Shown: positions 28,607 to 42,430 of the stretch, in pieces
Layout: each line of letters starts with the position of its first letter
Position numbering within the stretch: position 1 is the stretch's first letter
DNA from: Microbacterium sp. 11MF
GTDB taxonomy: Bacteria > Actinomycetota > Actinomycetes > Actinomycetales > Microbacteriaceae
DNA: 64,000 nucleotides
Assembly: GCF_000383475.1 (NCBI RefSeq)
Contig: NZ_KB911459.1
Location: forward strand, 200,467-264,466
Reading direction: 5' to 3'
Notes under the pieces: model-generated
Databases searched by the model: none
The model's input: the letters and a program-made list of their open reading frames with translations, nothing else
What the model was told of the DNA's origin: nothing
Made by a program: the position numbers and the translations under genes

Positions 28607-29041
28607 ATGACCGACCTCGCCGCAGACCCTGCCGTCGCGCTCCGCGATGCCGGGCTCCGGGTGACGGAATCGCGGCTCGCGGTGTTCGCCGCCCTCGCCG
28701 CCCATCCGCACGCGAGCGCCGACGCGGTGTTCGCCGACGTGGCGGGCGAACTCCCCAAGGCGAGCCGTCAGTCGGTCTACAACGCGCTGAACGACTTCGC
28801 GGATGCCGCGCTCGTCCGCCGCATCGAGCCCGCCGGTCAACCCATGCTGTTCGAGCTGCGCGTCGACGACAACCACCACCACCTCGTGTGCACGTCCTGC
28901 GGCCGCGTCCAGGACGTCGACTGCGCCGTCGGCGTCGCGCCATGCCTGCATCCGTCGGACGATCACGGCTTCCGGATCGCCTCCGCCGAGGTCACCTACT
29001 GGGGTCTCTGCGGCGCGTGCGCCGCCGAGGCCGCCGCCTGA
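28607..29041 (+). CDS. furA: Fur-family redox/metal regulator of katG
   Basis: This 144-residue Fur protein has an N-terminal winged helix (KASRQSVYNALNDFADAALV) and the HHH cluster at 90-92 in the metal-binding hinge. Structural-zinc cysteine pairs are C95/C98 (CTSC) and C135/C138 (CGAC). The katG gene follows 42 nt downstream, as in mycobacterial furA-katG and Streptomyces catalase-peroxidase operons, where the Fur protein represses katG until oxidised. A candidate operator overlaps its promoter. Confidence 0.9.
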   Translation: MTDLAADPAVALRDAGLRVTESRLAVFAALAAHPHASADAVFADVAGELPKASRQSVYNALNDFADAALVRRIEPAGQPMLFELRVDDNHHHLVCTSCGRVQDVDCAVGVAPCLHPSDDHGFRIASAEVTYWGLCGACAAEAAA

Positions 29042-31423
<2,382 letters not shown>

Positions 31424-31437
31424 CCGGCGCTGCCGTC

Positions 31438-31479
31438 ACGACGCACGGCCCCTCCTTCACGGGAGGGGCCGTGCGTCGT
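31438..31479 (+). terminator. Strong hairpin terminator after katG
   Basis: A perfect 18-bp stem (31438-31455 with 31462-31479) closes a 6-nt loop (TTCACG). No T-run follows, but the stem length and position 14 nt after the katG stop make it the clear end of the furA-katG transcript. Confidence 0.85.
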
Positions 31480-31570
31480 CCGGGCGGGACCGGCCGCACG
31501 TCGGTTACTGTGGACTCACCCGTGGGCGGAGCACCGGCATCCGCCACCCTTGAAGGACGACATCGGCTCT

Positions 31571-32251
31571 ATGACATCGCGCATCCTGGTGGTCGACGAC
31601 GACACCGCCCTGGCAGAGATGATCGGCATCGTGCTGCGCACCGAAGGCTTCGACGTCGCCTTCTGCGCGGACGGTGCGGCTGCCGTTGACGCGTGGCGCG
31701 ACGAACGCCCCGATCTGATCCTGCTCGACCTCATGCTGCCGGGGATGGACGGCATCGAGGTGTGCACGCGGGTGCGCGCCGAATCCGGCGTGCCCATCAT
31801 CATGCTGACCGCTCGCACCGACACCGCCGACGTGGTGCGGGGACTCGAATCGGGCGCCGACGACTACATCGTCAAGCCGTTCAACCCGAAGGAACTCGTC
31901 GCCCGCATCCGCACCCGGCTGCGACCGACCGCCGAGGCCCAGTCCGAGAATCTGCGGATCGGCGACCTCACGGTCGACGTCGCCGCTCACGAGGTGCGCC
32001 GCGCGGACGGGGTCATCGCCCTCACCCCGCTCGAGTTCGAGCTGCTCGTCGCCCTCGCCTCGAAGCCGCAGCAGGTCTTCACCCGCGAGATGCTGCTCGA
32101 GCAGGTCTGGGGCTACCACTACAAGGCCGACACGCGCCTCGTGAACGTCCACGTCCAGCGCTTGCGGGCGAAGGTCGAGCGCGACCCCGACAACCCGCAG
32201 ATCGTGACGACGGTGCGCGGCGTGGGGTATCGCGCCGGCGCGGCCGTGTGA
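31571..32251 (+). CDS. mtrA: Two-component response regulator MtrA
   Basis: This 226-residue OmpR/PhoB-family regulator starts with ILVVDDD (acidic pocket D9-D11), has phospho-acceptor D53 in LLDLMLPGMDG, T/S and K residues in MLTARTD and VKPF, and a winged-helix DNA-binding domain (TPLEFELL to GVGYRAG). It is closely similar along its whole length to mycobacterial MtrA, which controls cell division and wall remodelling genes. The genes for its kinase MtrB and the lipoprotein LpqB follow. Start ATG 31571 is preferred because the family begins at the first beta strand. Confidence 0.97.
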   Translation: MTSRILVVDDDTALAEMIGIVLRTEGFDVAFCADGAAAVDAWRDERPDLILLDLMLPGMDGIEVCTRVRAESGVPIIMLTARTDTADVVRGLESGADDYIVKPFNPKELVARIRTRLRPTAEAQSENLRIGDLTVDVAAHEVRRADGVIALTPLEFELLVALASKPQQVFTREMLLEQVWGYHYKADTRLVNVHVQRLRAKVERDPDNPQIVTTVRGVGYRAGAAV

Positions 32252-32270
32252 CCGGGCGGAGCATCCGATC

Positions 32271-33950
32271 GTGTCGGTGACGGCGCGCACCGGCACCCAC
32301 ACGGTCGTCCCGCCCTGGCGGGACTGGAAGTCGTGGCAACGCCGCATCCGCTTCCTGTGGCGCCGATCCCTGCGCTTCCGCACCCTGTCGGTCACCCTGA
32401 CGCTCACGGCCTTGACGATCCTCGTCGCGCTCGTGTGGATGTCGCTCGCCATCCTCACCGATCTGTACGAGTCCCGCGCCGAGCAGGTGCAGGATGCCGC
32501 GCAGCGCGCCACGCAGGCCGCGCAGAGCACGTTCGACGCGGCCGTCGTCGACAGTGACGAGGTGGCGCTCCAGGTGCTCATGGATGAGGTGCGCCGCGAG
32601 ATCCTGTCTCGCCAGGCGGGGACGTCGATGCTCGCGGTCTTCCGCATCGACGACGAACCTTCGGCGATCGCGCCGCAGAACTTCGAGTCCGGCGGGCTCG
32701 AGGAGTCGATGATCTCGCCCGAGCTGCGCGAGAGCGTGCGGCTGTCGGCCGACCGGCAGTGGTGGCAGTCGATCGGCATCCCCGAATCCGACGGCGGCGA
32801 GACGCCCGGTATCATCGTCGGGCAGCAGCTCATCGTTCCCGAAGCAGGCGCGTACGAGGTCTACTTCGCGTACGACCTCGGCTCGGAGGCGCAGACCCTG
32901 CAGTTCGTCCAGGTCACCCTCTGGGTGGTCGGGCTCGCGCTCCTCGTCCTGATCGGCGGCATCTCGCTCTTCGTCCTCCGGTCGGTGACGGTCCCCATCG
33001 CGCAGGCGGCGGAGACGAGCGCGAAGCTCGCGGCGGGCGATCTCGCCGTGCGACTCCCCGTCCGGGGCGAGGACGAGTTCGCGACGCTCGGCCGCTCCTT
33101 CAACGCGATGGCCGACAGCATCGAGGGCCAGATCAAGGAACTCGCCGAGCTCTCCCTCGTCCAGCAGCGGTTCGTGTCCGACGTCTCGCACGAGCTGCGG
33201 ACGCCGTTGACGACCATCCGTCTCGCGGCCGACATGATCAACGACCAGCGCGACGACTTCGACGCGTCGACGGCGCGGGCAGCGGAACTCCTCCACGCCC
33301 AGGTTCAGCGGTTCGAGGTCCTTCTCGCGGACCTCCTCGAGATCAGCCGCTACGACGCGGGGTCGGTGCAGCTCGAGGTCGAGCCGACGAGCCTCGCCCA
33401 CCTGGCCGAGGACACGATCGAGTCGATGGCCCAGCTCGCCGAGCAGCACGGCAGCGACGTCCGACTCGTCGCCCCCGGCGGCTACTCGCCGGTCGAGATG
33501 GACCCGCGCCGCATCCGCCGGATCGTCCGCAACCTTCTGGGCAACGCCATCGAGCACGGTGAGGGCAGGCCGATCGTGGTGACCGTCGACAGCGACCAGC
33601 GCGCCGTGGCGCTGGGGGTGCGCGACTTCGGACTCGGCATGAGCGAGGCCGACACCGAGCGCGTCTTCGACCGCTTCTGGCGTGCGGATCCCTCGCGACG
33701 CCGCACGATCGGCGGAACCGGACTCGGCCTGTCGATCGCTCTCGGCGATGCTCGCCTGCACGGCGGCACCCTCGAGGTGTGGTCGGAGCTCGGCGGCGGG
33801 AGCCACTTCGTCCTCACCCTGCCGCGCCGCGTGGGGGAGCACCTCTCCGGCGGCTCACCGATCGAGCTCGACCCGCGCGACGACGCAGCGCTCGGGAACC
33901 TCGGACTGACCCAGCCGATCACCCTGCCCCCGCGGGAGGAGACCCCATGA
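32271..33950 (+). CDS. mtrB: Sensor histidine kinase MtrB
   Basis: This 559-residue membrane kinase has one hydrophobic segment near 40-65, an extracellular sensor domain to about 215, a second membrane segment (VTLWVVGLALLVLIGGISLF), a HAMP linker, the phospho-acceptor histidine in VSDVSHELRTPL, and an ATPase domain (NLLGNAIEHG, VRDFGLGM, GGTGLGLSI). It phosphorylates MtrA. The GTG start lies 19 nt after the mtrA stop with GGAG upstream. Its stop overlaps the lpqB start (ATGA), so kinase and lipoprotein are made together. Confidence 0.95.
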   Translation: MSVTARTGTHTVVPPWRDWKSWQRRIRFLWRRSLRFRTLSVTLTLTALTILVALVWMSLAILTDLYESRAEQVQDAAQRATQAAQSTFDAAVVDSDEVALQVLMDEVRREILSRQAGTSMLAVFRIDDEPSAIAPQNFESGGLEESMISPELRESVRLSADRQWWQSIGIPESDGGETPGIIVGQQLIVPEAGAYEVYFAYDLGSEAQTLQFVQVTLWVVGLALLVLIGGISLFVLRSVTVPIAQAAETSAKLAAGDLAVRLPVRGEDEFATLGRSFNAMADSIEGQIKELAELSLVQQRFVSDVSHELRTPLTTIRLAADMINDQRDDFDASTARAAELLHAQVQRFEVLLADLLEISRYDAGSVQLEVEPTSLAHLAEDTIESMAQLAEQHGSDVRLVAPGGYSPVEMDPRRIRRIVRNLLGNAIEHGEGRPIVVTVDSDQRAVALGVRDFGLGMSEADTERVFDRFWRADPSRRRTIGGTGLGLSIALGDARLHGGTLEVWSELGGGSHFVLTLPRRVGEHLSGGSPIELDPRDDAALGNLGLTQPITLPPREETP

Positions 33951-35620
33951 CCCTTCGTCGCGGACTCGCCACTGCGGTCGCGGTGATCCTCGCCTTCGCC
34001 CTGTCGGCCTGCGCCGGTCTGCCCGTCGGCGGCCCCGTCCACGTGGGCAAGGCGATCGACGAGGTCGAGGGCCCGCCGGACTTCTCCTACGTCCCCGACG
34101 GGCCCGGGCGCGACGCGACGCCCCAGCAGATCGTCGAGGGGTTCATCGCGGCAGGCTCGGGACCTCGGGGCAATTGGGAGGTCGCCCAAGAGTTCCTCAC
34201 GAGTTCGTTCAAGCAGAAGTGGCAGCCGCAGGCGGGCGTCACCGTGTACACCCCCGGGGAGAGCTCGATCTCCTCGCCGGCCGACGACGAGATCGTCTTC
34301 ACGGTGCAGCCCGTCGCCAACGTCGACGCCACCGGCTCGTACCAGCCCGCCGAGGCGGGTCGCATCCCGTTCACCTTCTCGCTCGAGAAGGAGCGGGGGC
34401 AGTGGCGCATCTCGCAGGCGCCCGACGGCATCGTCCTCGACGCGAACCGCTTCGGGTCGGTGTTCCAGAGCTACGACCTGTCCTACTTCGATCCGTCCTG
34501 GCGGGTGCTGATCCCCGACGTGCGCTGGTTCCCCTCGACCAACCCGGCCACGCGCATCACCGCGGCGCTCGTCTCCGGCACGCAGAGTCCCTGGCTCGGC
34601 GAGTCCGTGCGTTCGGCGTTCACGGGCGAGGTGACCCTCACCCAGCCGTCCGTGCCCGTCGAGTCCGGCATCGCGCAGATCTCCTTCGATCCGTCCATCC
34701 GCGACCTCTCCCGCGAGACTCTGGCCCGCATGAAGGCTCAGCTCGACGCGAGCCTGGCGGGGGCCGGCATCCTCGACGTGCAGATGCTCGTCGGCGACGA
34801 ACCCCTCGACGTGACGGCACGCACGACCCGGTCGACCGCGGTCGACACCCGACCCCTCGTCCTGAAGAACGGCACGTTCGGGTTCCTCTCCGGCAGTGAC
34901 ATCGACCAGGTGGTCGGTTTCGGCGAGGCGTTCTCCGAGGTCGAGGCCGAGGCGGTCGAGACGGATGCCGCGCGCACGACGGCGGCGGTGCGGACCCGTT
35001 CGGGGGCGATCCTCCGCGTGGACTCCGACGGCACCCGGACCGAACTCGACACGCGCCCGGGGATGACCGCGCCGTCCATCGACCCCTACGGATACATCTG
35101 GACCGTCCCGGGTGATCAGCCGACCGAGGTCGTCGCGTACGGCCGTGACGGCAGTGCGCAGAAGATCCCCGCCGGCTGGGTCGGCGCCGCCGGGGTGACG
35201 GCGATGCGGGTCTCGCGCGACGGCGCCCGCGTGGCGGCACTGGTCCGCGCCGGAGGGCGGTGGTCCGTCTGGGTCGCCGGGATCATCCGCGACAAGGACG
35301 GCGCCCCCACGTCCATCGGCGACCCTCTCGTCGTCGCGAACATCGGCGGTCGGGGGATCGACCTCACCTGGATCGACGGTTCCACGGTGGCTCTCGTGTT
35401 CGCGGACGGTCAACAGCGCGTCGTGCGCGAGCAGACGGTCGGCGGGCTGGGCACCGAGGTGCGTGCGCCCGACGGCGTCGTGGCGATCGCCGGCGGCAAC
35501 CAGAGCGGCAGCGTCCGGCTGCTCACGAAGGACGGCAGCCTGTACGTGCAGCGTGGATCGTGGCAGGTGCTCGCCGCCGACGTGAGCGTGCTGGCGGTGC
35601 AGCAGGGTCAGCCCGGCTGA
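33947..35620 (+). CDS. lpqB: Lipoprotein LpqB, MtrB-associated
   Basis: This 557-residue exported lipoprotein has a basic start, a hydrophobic core and the lipobox LSAC with acyl-modified C22. A GerMN domain and a beta-propeller-like C-terminal half follow, as in mycobacterial LpqB. LpqB binds the MtrB sensor domain and modulates MtrAB signalling. It is cotranscribed with mtrB (4-nt ATGA overlap). Length is normal for the family. Confidence 0.93.
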   Translation: MTLRRGLATAVAVILAFALSACAGLPVGGPVHVGKAIDEVEGPPDFSYVPDGPGRDATPQQIVEGFIAAGSGPRGNWEVAQEFLTSSFKQKWQPQAGVTVYTPGESSISSPADDEIVFTVQPVANVDATGSYQPAEAGRIPFTFSLEKERGQWRISQAPDGIVLDANRFGSVFQSYDLSYFDPSWRVLIPDVRWFPSTNPATRITAALVSGTQSPWLGESVRSAFTGEVTLTQPSVPVESGIAQISFDPSIRDLSRETLARMKAQLDASLAGAGILDVQMLVGDEPLDVTARTTRSTAVDTRPLVLKNGTFGFLSGSDIDQVVGFGEAFSEVEAEAVETDAARTTAAVRTRSGAILRVDSDGTRTELDTRPGMTAPSIDPYGYIWTVPGDQPTEVVAYGRDGSAQKIPAGWVGAAGVTAMRVSRDGARVAALVRAGGRWSVWVAGIIRDKDGAPTSIGDPLVVANIGGRGIDLTWIDGSTVALVFADGQQRVVREQTVGGLGTEVRAPDGVVAIAGGNQSGSVRLLTKDGSLYVQRGSWQVLAADVSVLAVQQGQPG

Positions 35621-35703
35621 CACCTCCTCCTCCCCAGGCGCCCGCGGCGCCACCCGTCTCCGCGGGTGACGATGGAAGAGCCCCCGTGCTCCGGCACCGG
35701 AAG

Positions 35704-35709
35704 CACGAT
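35704..35709 (+). promoter_or_regulatory. Weak -10-like element CACGAT before comF
   Basis: CACGAT is 6 nt before ATG 35716 and supports that start. A small hairpin CACCCG-N6-CGGGTG (35651-35668) precedes it and may end the lpqB transcript. Confidence 0.3.
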
Positions 35710-35715
35710 GGCGGG

Positions 35716-36390
35716 ATGCCGCATCCCGCCGTCACCGGTTCGCCGTCTCGCCTGCGTCTCGCCCTCGACGAGGCGCTCTGCGTGGTCTTCCCGGTTTCGT
35801 GCGCAGGGTGCGACCTGCCCGATCAGACCCTCTGCGAGGGATGCCAGGAGGAGGTGAACCCCGTTCCGCGGTCGCGACGGCTCCCGAGCGGACTCGAGGT
35901 GCGGAGCGCCCTCGTGTTCGAGGGGGTCGCTGCCCGCGTCATCCGGGCGTTCAAGGAGGACGGCAGGACCGGGCTCACCCGGCCGCTCGGTGCGGCGTTG
36001 CGGAGCGCGTGGCCGGCGGGTGTCGACGCGGTGCCGGTGGCGGTCCCCGCGAGCCGGGTGTCGCTTCGCCGACGCGGGTACGCGCCGGTGGACCTCCTGT
36101 GCCGCCGGGCCGGTTGGCGGCCGTTCCCGCTGCTGTCGGTTGCACGGGCGACGGCGGATCAACGCGTGCTCAGCCGCGCCGAGCGCGCGGCCAACCTGGC
36201 GGGCGCGATGAGCGTGCGGGCGGGTGCGGCGCGTCGACTGGAGCGCCGGTCCGTCGTGCTGATCGACGACGTGGTGACGACGGGGGCGACCCTGGACGAG
36301 GCGGCTCGGGCACTCAGGGTGCGGGGGATCACGGTGGCGGGGGCGGTGACGGTCGCCGCGACGCCCCTCCGCCGCGCCATAGGCGGCTGA
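35716..36390 (+). CDS. ComF-family phosphoribosyltransferase-like protein
   Basis: This 224-residue protein has an N-terminal zinc-finger-like cluster (SCAGCDLPDQTLCEGC) and a C-terminal phosphoribosyltransferase fold with the PRPP-binding motif VVLIDDVVTTGATL near 175-190. ComF proteins take part in DNA uptake in naturally competent bacteria; in actinobacteria the role is not settled. In M. tuberculosis the homologue also lies between lpqB and the hibernation-factor/secA genes. A GTG at 35686 in the same frame is an alternative start. Confidence 0.85.
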   Translation: MPHPAVTGSPSRLRLALDEALCVVFPVSCAGCDLPDQTLCEGCQEEVNPVPRSRRLPSGLEVRSALVFEGVAARVIRAFKEDGRTGLTRPLGAALRSAWPAGVDAVPVAVPASRVSLRRRGYAPVDLLCRRAGWRPFPLLSVARATADQRVLSRAERAANLAGAMSVRAGAARRLERRSVVLIDDVVTTGATLDEAARALRVRGITVAGAVTVAATPLRRAIGG

Positions 36391-36414
36391 GTGGCGATTC
36401 ATCGTGATCAGGTC

Positions 36415-36443
36415 GTGACACGCGGCGGGTGTGGCACTACGGT
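36415..36443 (+). promoter_or_regulatory. Promoter upstream of hpf
   Basis: GTGACA (36415-36420) and TACGGT (36438-36443) are 17 bp apart, a plausible -35/-10 pair. The leader would be about 57 nt and holds AAGGAGG at 36494-36500. Confidence 0.45.
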
Positions 36444-36506
36444 GGGGGGACACAAGGCGAACCGAGGTCCGCCCTTGACCGGGTGGACCGGAACAAGGAG
36501 GTCACG

Positions 36507-37166
36507 ATGGAGATCAGTATCGTCGGCGTGGGAGTGAGCGTCAGCGACCGATTCCGCTCCGTTGTCGAGGAGAAGTCCGCCCGCATCGAGCACCTTTCCC
36601 CCCGGGCCCAGCGGCTCGACATCAAGGTGACGCATCGCAGTTATCACAACGGTGGTCGTGAGGACGAGACCGTCGAGGTCACCCTCACCGGCAAGGGTCC
36701 CGTCGTCCGCGCCGAGGCGGTGGACGGCGACAAGTTCGCCGCTCTCGATCTCGCCATGACCAAGCTCGGCGAGCAGATCCGCCGGGCGAAGGAGAAGCGC
36801 GTCGACCTCCGCAACCACCCCCGCGGCGCCAAGCTCGAGAAGGGCACCGGGACGCTCCAGGGCATCGACGTGCAGCCCGCCTCGGTCGACGTCATCCGCG
36901 CCGTGGCGACCGGTGAAGTGCCGATCATTACGGGCGCCGAGGACGAAGAGGAGTACACCCCCGTCGTCATCCGCACCAAGCGGTTCGACCCCGAGTGGAT
37001 GACGGTGGAAGACGCCGTCGACCGGATGGAACTCGTCGGTCACGACTTCTTCCTCTTCATCGATGCCCGCACCGACCAGCCGAGCGTCGTCTACCGCCGC
37101 AAGGGCTGGGACTACGGCGTCATCTCCCTGACCACCACGGCCGCACCGGCGGAGCTCGCCTCCTGA
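36507..37166 (+). CDS. hpf: Ribosome hibernation promoting factor, long form
   Basis: This 219-residue protein has an N-terminal S30AE/YfiA-type domain (about 1-105, rich in basic residues that contact 16S rRNA) and a C-terminal dimerisation domain (about 160-219; RTKRFDPEWMTVEDAVDRMEL, HDFFLFIDA, VVYRRKGWDYGVI). Long-form HPF pairs 70S ribosomes into inactive 100S dimers in starvation. ATG 36507 has the strong ribosome site AAGGAGG 6 nt upstream. In M. tuberculosis an HPF gene also lies beside secA1. Confidence 0.95.
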   Translation: MEISIVGVGVSVSDRFRSVVEEKSARIEHLSPRAQRLDIKVTHRSYHNGGREDETVEVTLTGKGPVVRAEAVDGDKFAALDLAMTKLGEQIRRAKEKRVDLRNHPRGAKLEKGTGTLQGIDVQPASVDVIRAVATGEVPIITGAEDEEEYTPVVIRTKRFDPEWMTVEDAVDRMELVGHDFFLFIDARTDQPSVVYRRKGWDYGVISLTTTAAPAELAS

Positions 37167-37184
37167 CCTGACACGACCTGACGG

Positions 37185-37218
37185 GAGAGGGTGGATGCCG
37201 CGCGGCATCCACCCTCTC
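37185..37218. terminator. Bidirectional terminator between hpf and the serine hydrolase gene
   Basis: A 16-bp perfect stem (37185-37200 with 37203-37218) is followed on the plus strand by TTCGTTT. Its arms include the GGATGCCG octamer and its complement, the same word that is over-represented across the window. Confidence 0.85.
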
Positions 37219-37240
37219 TTCGTTTCCGTGGCGGGGAGTC

Positions 37241-38071
37241 TCAGTCGGCCGCGAGCGCAGCCAACACGCCGTCGCTGAACGGCGGCCACGCGTCGGCGGC
37301 CCACGGGCCGAACGGGCGATCGGTGAGCGCCACGAGCGCCGCGCCGGCTCGGGGGTCGACCCACAGGAACGTCCCGGCCTGACCGAAATGCCCGAACGTC
37401 TCGGGGGAGTTCTGCGATCCCGTCCAGTGCGGGCTCTTGGTCCCGCGGATCTCGAGTCCCAGGCCCCAGTCGTTCTCCGCCTGCTGTCCGAAGCCCGGCA
37501 GCACGCCGCGTCGGCCGGGGAACGACACCCCCGTCGCGCGGTCGAGCGTCGCGGGATCGAGGAGGCGTGGCCGCTGCAGCTCCGCCGCGAAGAGGGCGAG
37601 GTCAGCGCTCGTCGAGGAACCGCCCGCCGCGGCGGAATCGCCGATCGTCGTGTGCGACATCCCGAGCGGTGCGAACACCGCCTCGTGCGCGTAGGCGTCG
37701 AAGGCGATGCCGGTCTCGGATTCGAGAAGGTCGGCGAGCACCTCGAAGCCCGTGTTCGAGTAGAGGCGTCGTTCGCCGGGGGCGGCGCGGAGTTCCGACG
37801 ACGAGAAGTCGTACCCGGCCGTGTGGGCCAGAAGGTGCTCGACGGTCGCTCCAGGGGGCCCCGCGGGCTGGTCGAGCGCCAGGGCGCCCTCCTCGACGGC
37901 GACGAGCGCCGCGTAGGCGCTCAGCAGTTTCGTGACGGAGGCGAGTCGGTAGACGCGATCCTGATCGCCGGCGGATGCCGCGACGGCACCGTCCGCGGTG
38001 ACGACCGCGACCGAGGCGTGGGGGACGTCCCAGTCCTGCGAGGCGGCGACCGCCTCGTCGAGCGCCGTCAT
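37241..38071 (-). CDS. Serine hydrolase of the beta-lactamase/class C penicillin-binding family
   Basis: This 276-residue protein has the beta-lactamase-fold motifs SVTK (S45, K48), YSN (104-106) and HFGQAG (third motif) in the expected order. No signal peptide is visible, so it is probably cytosolic and an esterase or peptidase-like enzyme rather than a resistance beta-lactamase. At 276 residues it is shorter than typical class C enzymes. The ATG shares one base with the stop of the upstream coiled-coil gene. Confidence 0.8.
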   Translation of the reverse strand: MTALDEAVAASQDWDVPHASVAVVTADGAVAASAGDQDRVYRLASVTKLLSAYAALVAVEEGALALDQPAGPPGATVEHLLAHTAGYDFSSSELRAAPGERRLYSNTGFEVLADLLESETGIAFDAYAHEAVFAPLGMSHTTIGDSAAAGGSSTSADLALFAAELQRPRLLDPATLDRATGVSFPGRRGVLPGFGQQAENDWGLGLEIRGTKSPHWTGSQNSPETFGHFGQAGTFLWVDPRAGAALVALTDRPFGPWAADAWPPFSDGVLAALAAD

Positions 38072-39399
38072 CAGTCGAACATGCCGTCGAGCAGGCCGCC
38101 GATCACGAGCCCGCCGAGCAGGCCGCCGGCGAGGCTGCCCCCGCCCATGCCACCGCCCATGCCGCGGCCGCCGTACCCGCCGCCGGAGCCCCAGTCGTCC
38201 GGTCGCGAGGAGTCGATGTCGCGCTGGGCGAGCTGCAGGGCCTCGCCGGCGAGGTGAGCGGCGCGGCGGGCGAGCGACATCGCCTCGTCGCGGTCGTCCT
38301 CGTCGATCGGCCCCGCGTAGCGCACGAGATCGCCTCGGACGCGTTCGGCTTCGGCGAGGCGCGTGCGCGCGTCCGCGCCGATCCAGCCGCGGTGGCCCGA
38401 GATGACGCTGCGCGCGACGCCGATCTGCCGGTCGGCGTCGTCGATGGCGTGGTGCACGTGGGCTTCGGAGGGCACGGGACGCGCCGCGCGCTCGCGCGCC
38501 TTGTCGACGGCGGCGTCGAGCGCCGCATTGGCCGTGCGCAGCCGGGTGAGTTCGGCGAACGGGTCGGGCTTGCTGCCGGCGGGCGTCAGCGACCGGAGCG
38601 CCGCCTCGAGGTTGGCGGCGGCCGCAGCCACGGCGGGTGTCGACAGCAGCGGCTGCGCCACGATCAGGTCGTCCCGGGAGTCGTCGACGATCGCGGCGAG
38701 CGTCGACTCCGCACGCAGCGCCTCGATCTCGAAGGTGTCGACGGCCTCGACGAGGGTGCCGGCACGGCGTGACGCCTCGATCGCGGTCTCGAGTGCGAGG
38801 TTGGCCTGTTCGCGCTGGCCGGCGTCGCGGCGACGCTCCGACACCTCCGAGCTGTGCTCAGCGAAGTCGAGGAGCTGGGCTGCTTCCGCGGCGTTGCCGA
38901 GGACCGTCCGCATCGCGGCATCCGAGTAGCGCGTCGACAGGCGCTCGAGGCTCGCCGTGAGGGCCGGGAGCCGCTCGCGCAGTCGAGCCACGTCGCTGCG
39001 GATCCCGGCGATGATCTCGGGTGCGCGACGGGCGCGGGCGATGGCTTCGGCGAGAGATTCGGTGCGGTCGTCCAGCAGGTCCTCGGCCCACTCGCACAGC
39101 TGCACGATGCGGGCGTTGCGGGTGCGGAGCTCCTCGGGGGTGTCGGGGATCTCGTCGTGGTTGAGCTGATGCAGCTGGAACGCCTCGCCCATGTGCTGAC
39201 GCACGGCGGCCAGCGCGTCTCGGAGGTCCTTGGTGGCGTCGCGACCCAGCTCGATCTCGGCGTACGCGAGTTCGTCGTCCGTCACGCGGATGCGCTCGTC
39301 GGCGGCGACGAGGGCAGCGCCGGCCTTCCGACTGAGTTCGGCATCCTGTGCCTCGATCTCCGCGTCTTCGCGCTTGCGTCTTCCCCAGAATCCCGCCAT
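38071..39399 (-). CDS. Coiled-coil protein with glycine-rich tail, related to TPM-domain proteins but lacking the TPM domain
   Basis: This 442-residue protein is almost wholly charged and helical from about 10 to 395 (long coiled coils; [20 protein letters not shown] onwards), then ends in a Gly-rich segment ([19 protein letters not shown]) and a hydrophobic GG-rich end ([15 protein letters not shown]). Its helical part resembles the portion that follows the membrane-anchored TPM domain in actinobacterial TPM proteins, but here translation begins with [11 protein letters not shown] and no TPM domain or signal is present. Function is unknown; a membrane-stress or scaffold role is possible. TAAGAT lies 7 nt before the ATG, so the mRNA is probably leaderless. 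Confidence 0.6.
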   Translation of the reverse strand: MAGFWGRRKREDAEIEAQDAELSRKAGAALVAADERIRVTDDELAYAEIELGRDATKDLRDALAAVRQHMGEAFQLHQLNHDEIPDTPEELRTRNARIVQLCEWAEDLLDDRTESLAEAIARARRAPEIIAGIRSDVARLRERLPALTASLERLSTRYSDAAMRTVLGNAAEAAQLLDFAEHSSEVSERRRDAGQREQANLALETAIEASRRAGTLVEAVDTFEIEALRAESTLAAIVDDSRDDLIVAQPLLSTPAVAAAAANLEAALRSLTPAGSKPDPFAELTRLRTANAALDAAVDKARERAARPVPSEAHVHHAIDDADRQIGVARSVISGHRGWIGADARTRLAEAERVRGDLVRYAGPIDEDDRDEAMSLARRAAHLAGEALQLAQRDIDSSRPDDWGSGGGYGGRGMGGGMGGGSLAGGLLGGLVIGGLLDGMFD

Positions 39400-39406
39400 G
39401 CGCCCG

Positions 39407-39412
39407 ATCTTA
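39407..39412 (-). promoter_or_regulatory. -10 element TAAGAT of a leaderless promoter
   Basis: On the minus strand TAAGAT is 7 nt before ATG 39399 and should drive the coiled-coil and serine hydrolase genes. The divergent secA promoter (TAACAT, 39487-39492) is 75 bp away. Confidence 0.5.
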
Positions 39413-39574
39413 CGGGCCGGGGGCGCTGCGGCGGCGTTCGGCGGGGGATGCCGCGACCTCCAGCAACCTCGTAGGTCACGGGCGGATAACATGGCGGTGT
39501 ATGTCTGCGCGTCCCGCGCACCGGCATCCCGACATCGCTCGTCGGAATGCCGAATCGACAGATGGAGATCCTCC

Positions 39575-42358
<2,784 letters not shown>

Positions 42359-42418
42359 CGGCGAGCCGACGGGCGTCGGGCGGTCCACGGACTCGTCATT
42401 GGCCCCGTCGGCCTTCGC

Positions 42419-42424
42419 TATCCT
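42419..42424 (+). promoter_or_regulatory. -10 element TATCCT of a leaderless promoter
   Basis: TATCCT ends 6 nt before ATG 42431, with no ribosome-binding site present. Confidence 0.6.
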
Positions 42425-42430
42425 GAACCG

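Noticed and set aside
37241..38071. Antibiotic-resistance beta-lactamase
   Set aside because: SxxK, YSN and HxG motifs are present, but there is no export signal and the protein is short; a general serine hydrolase is more likely.
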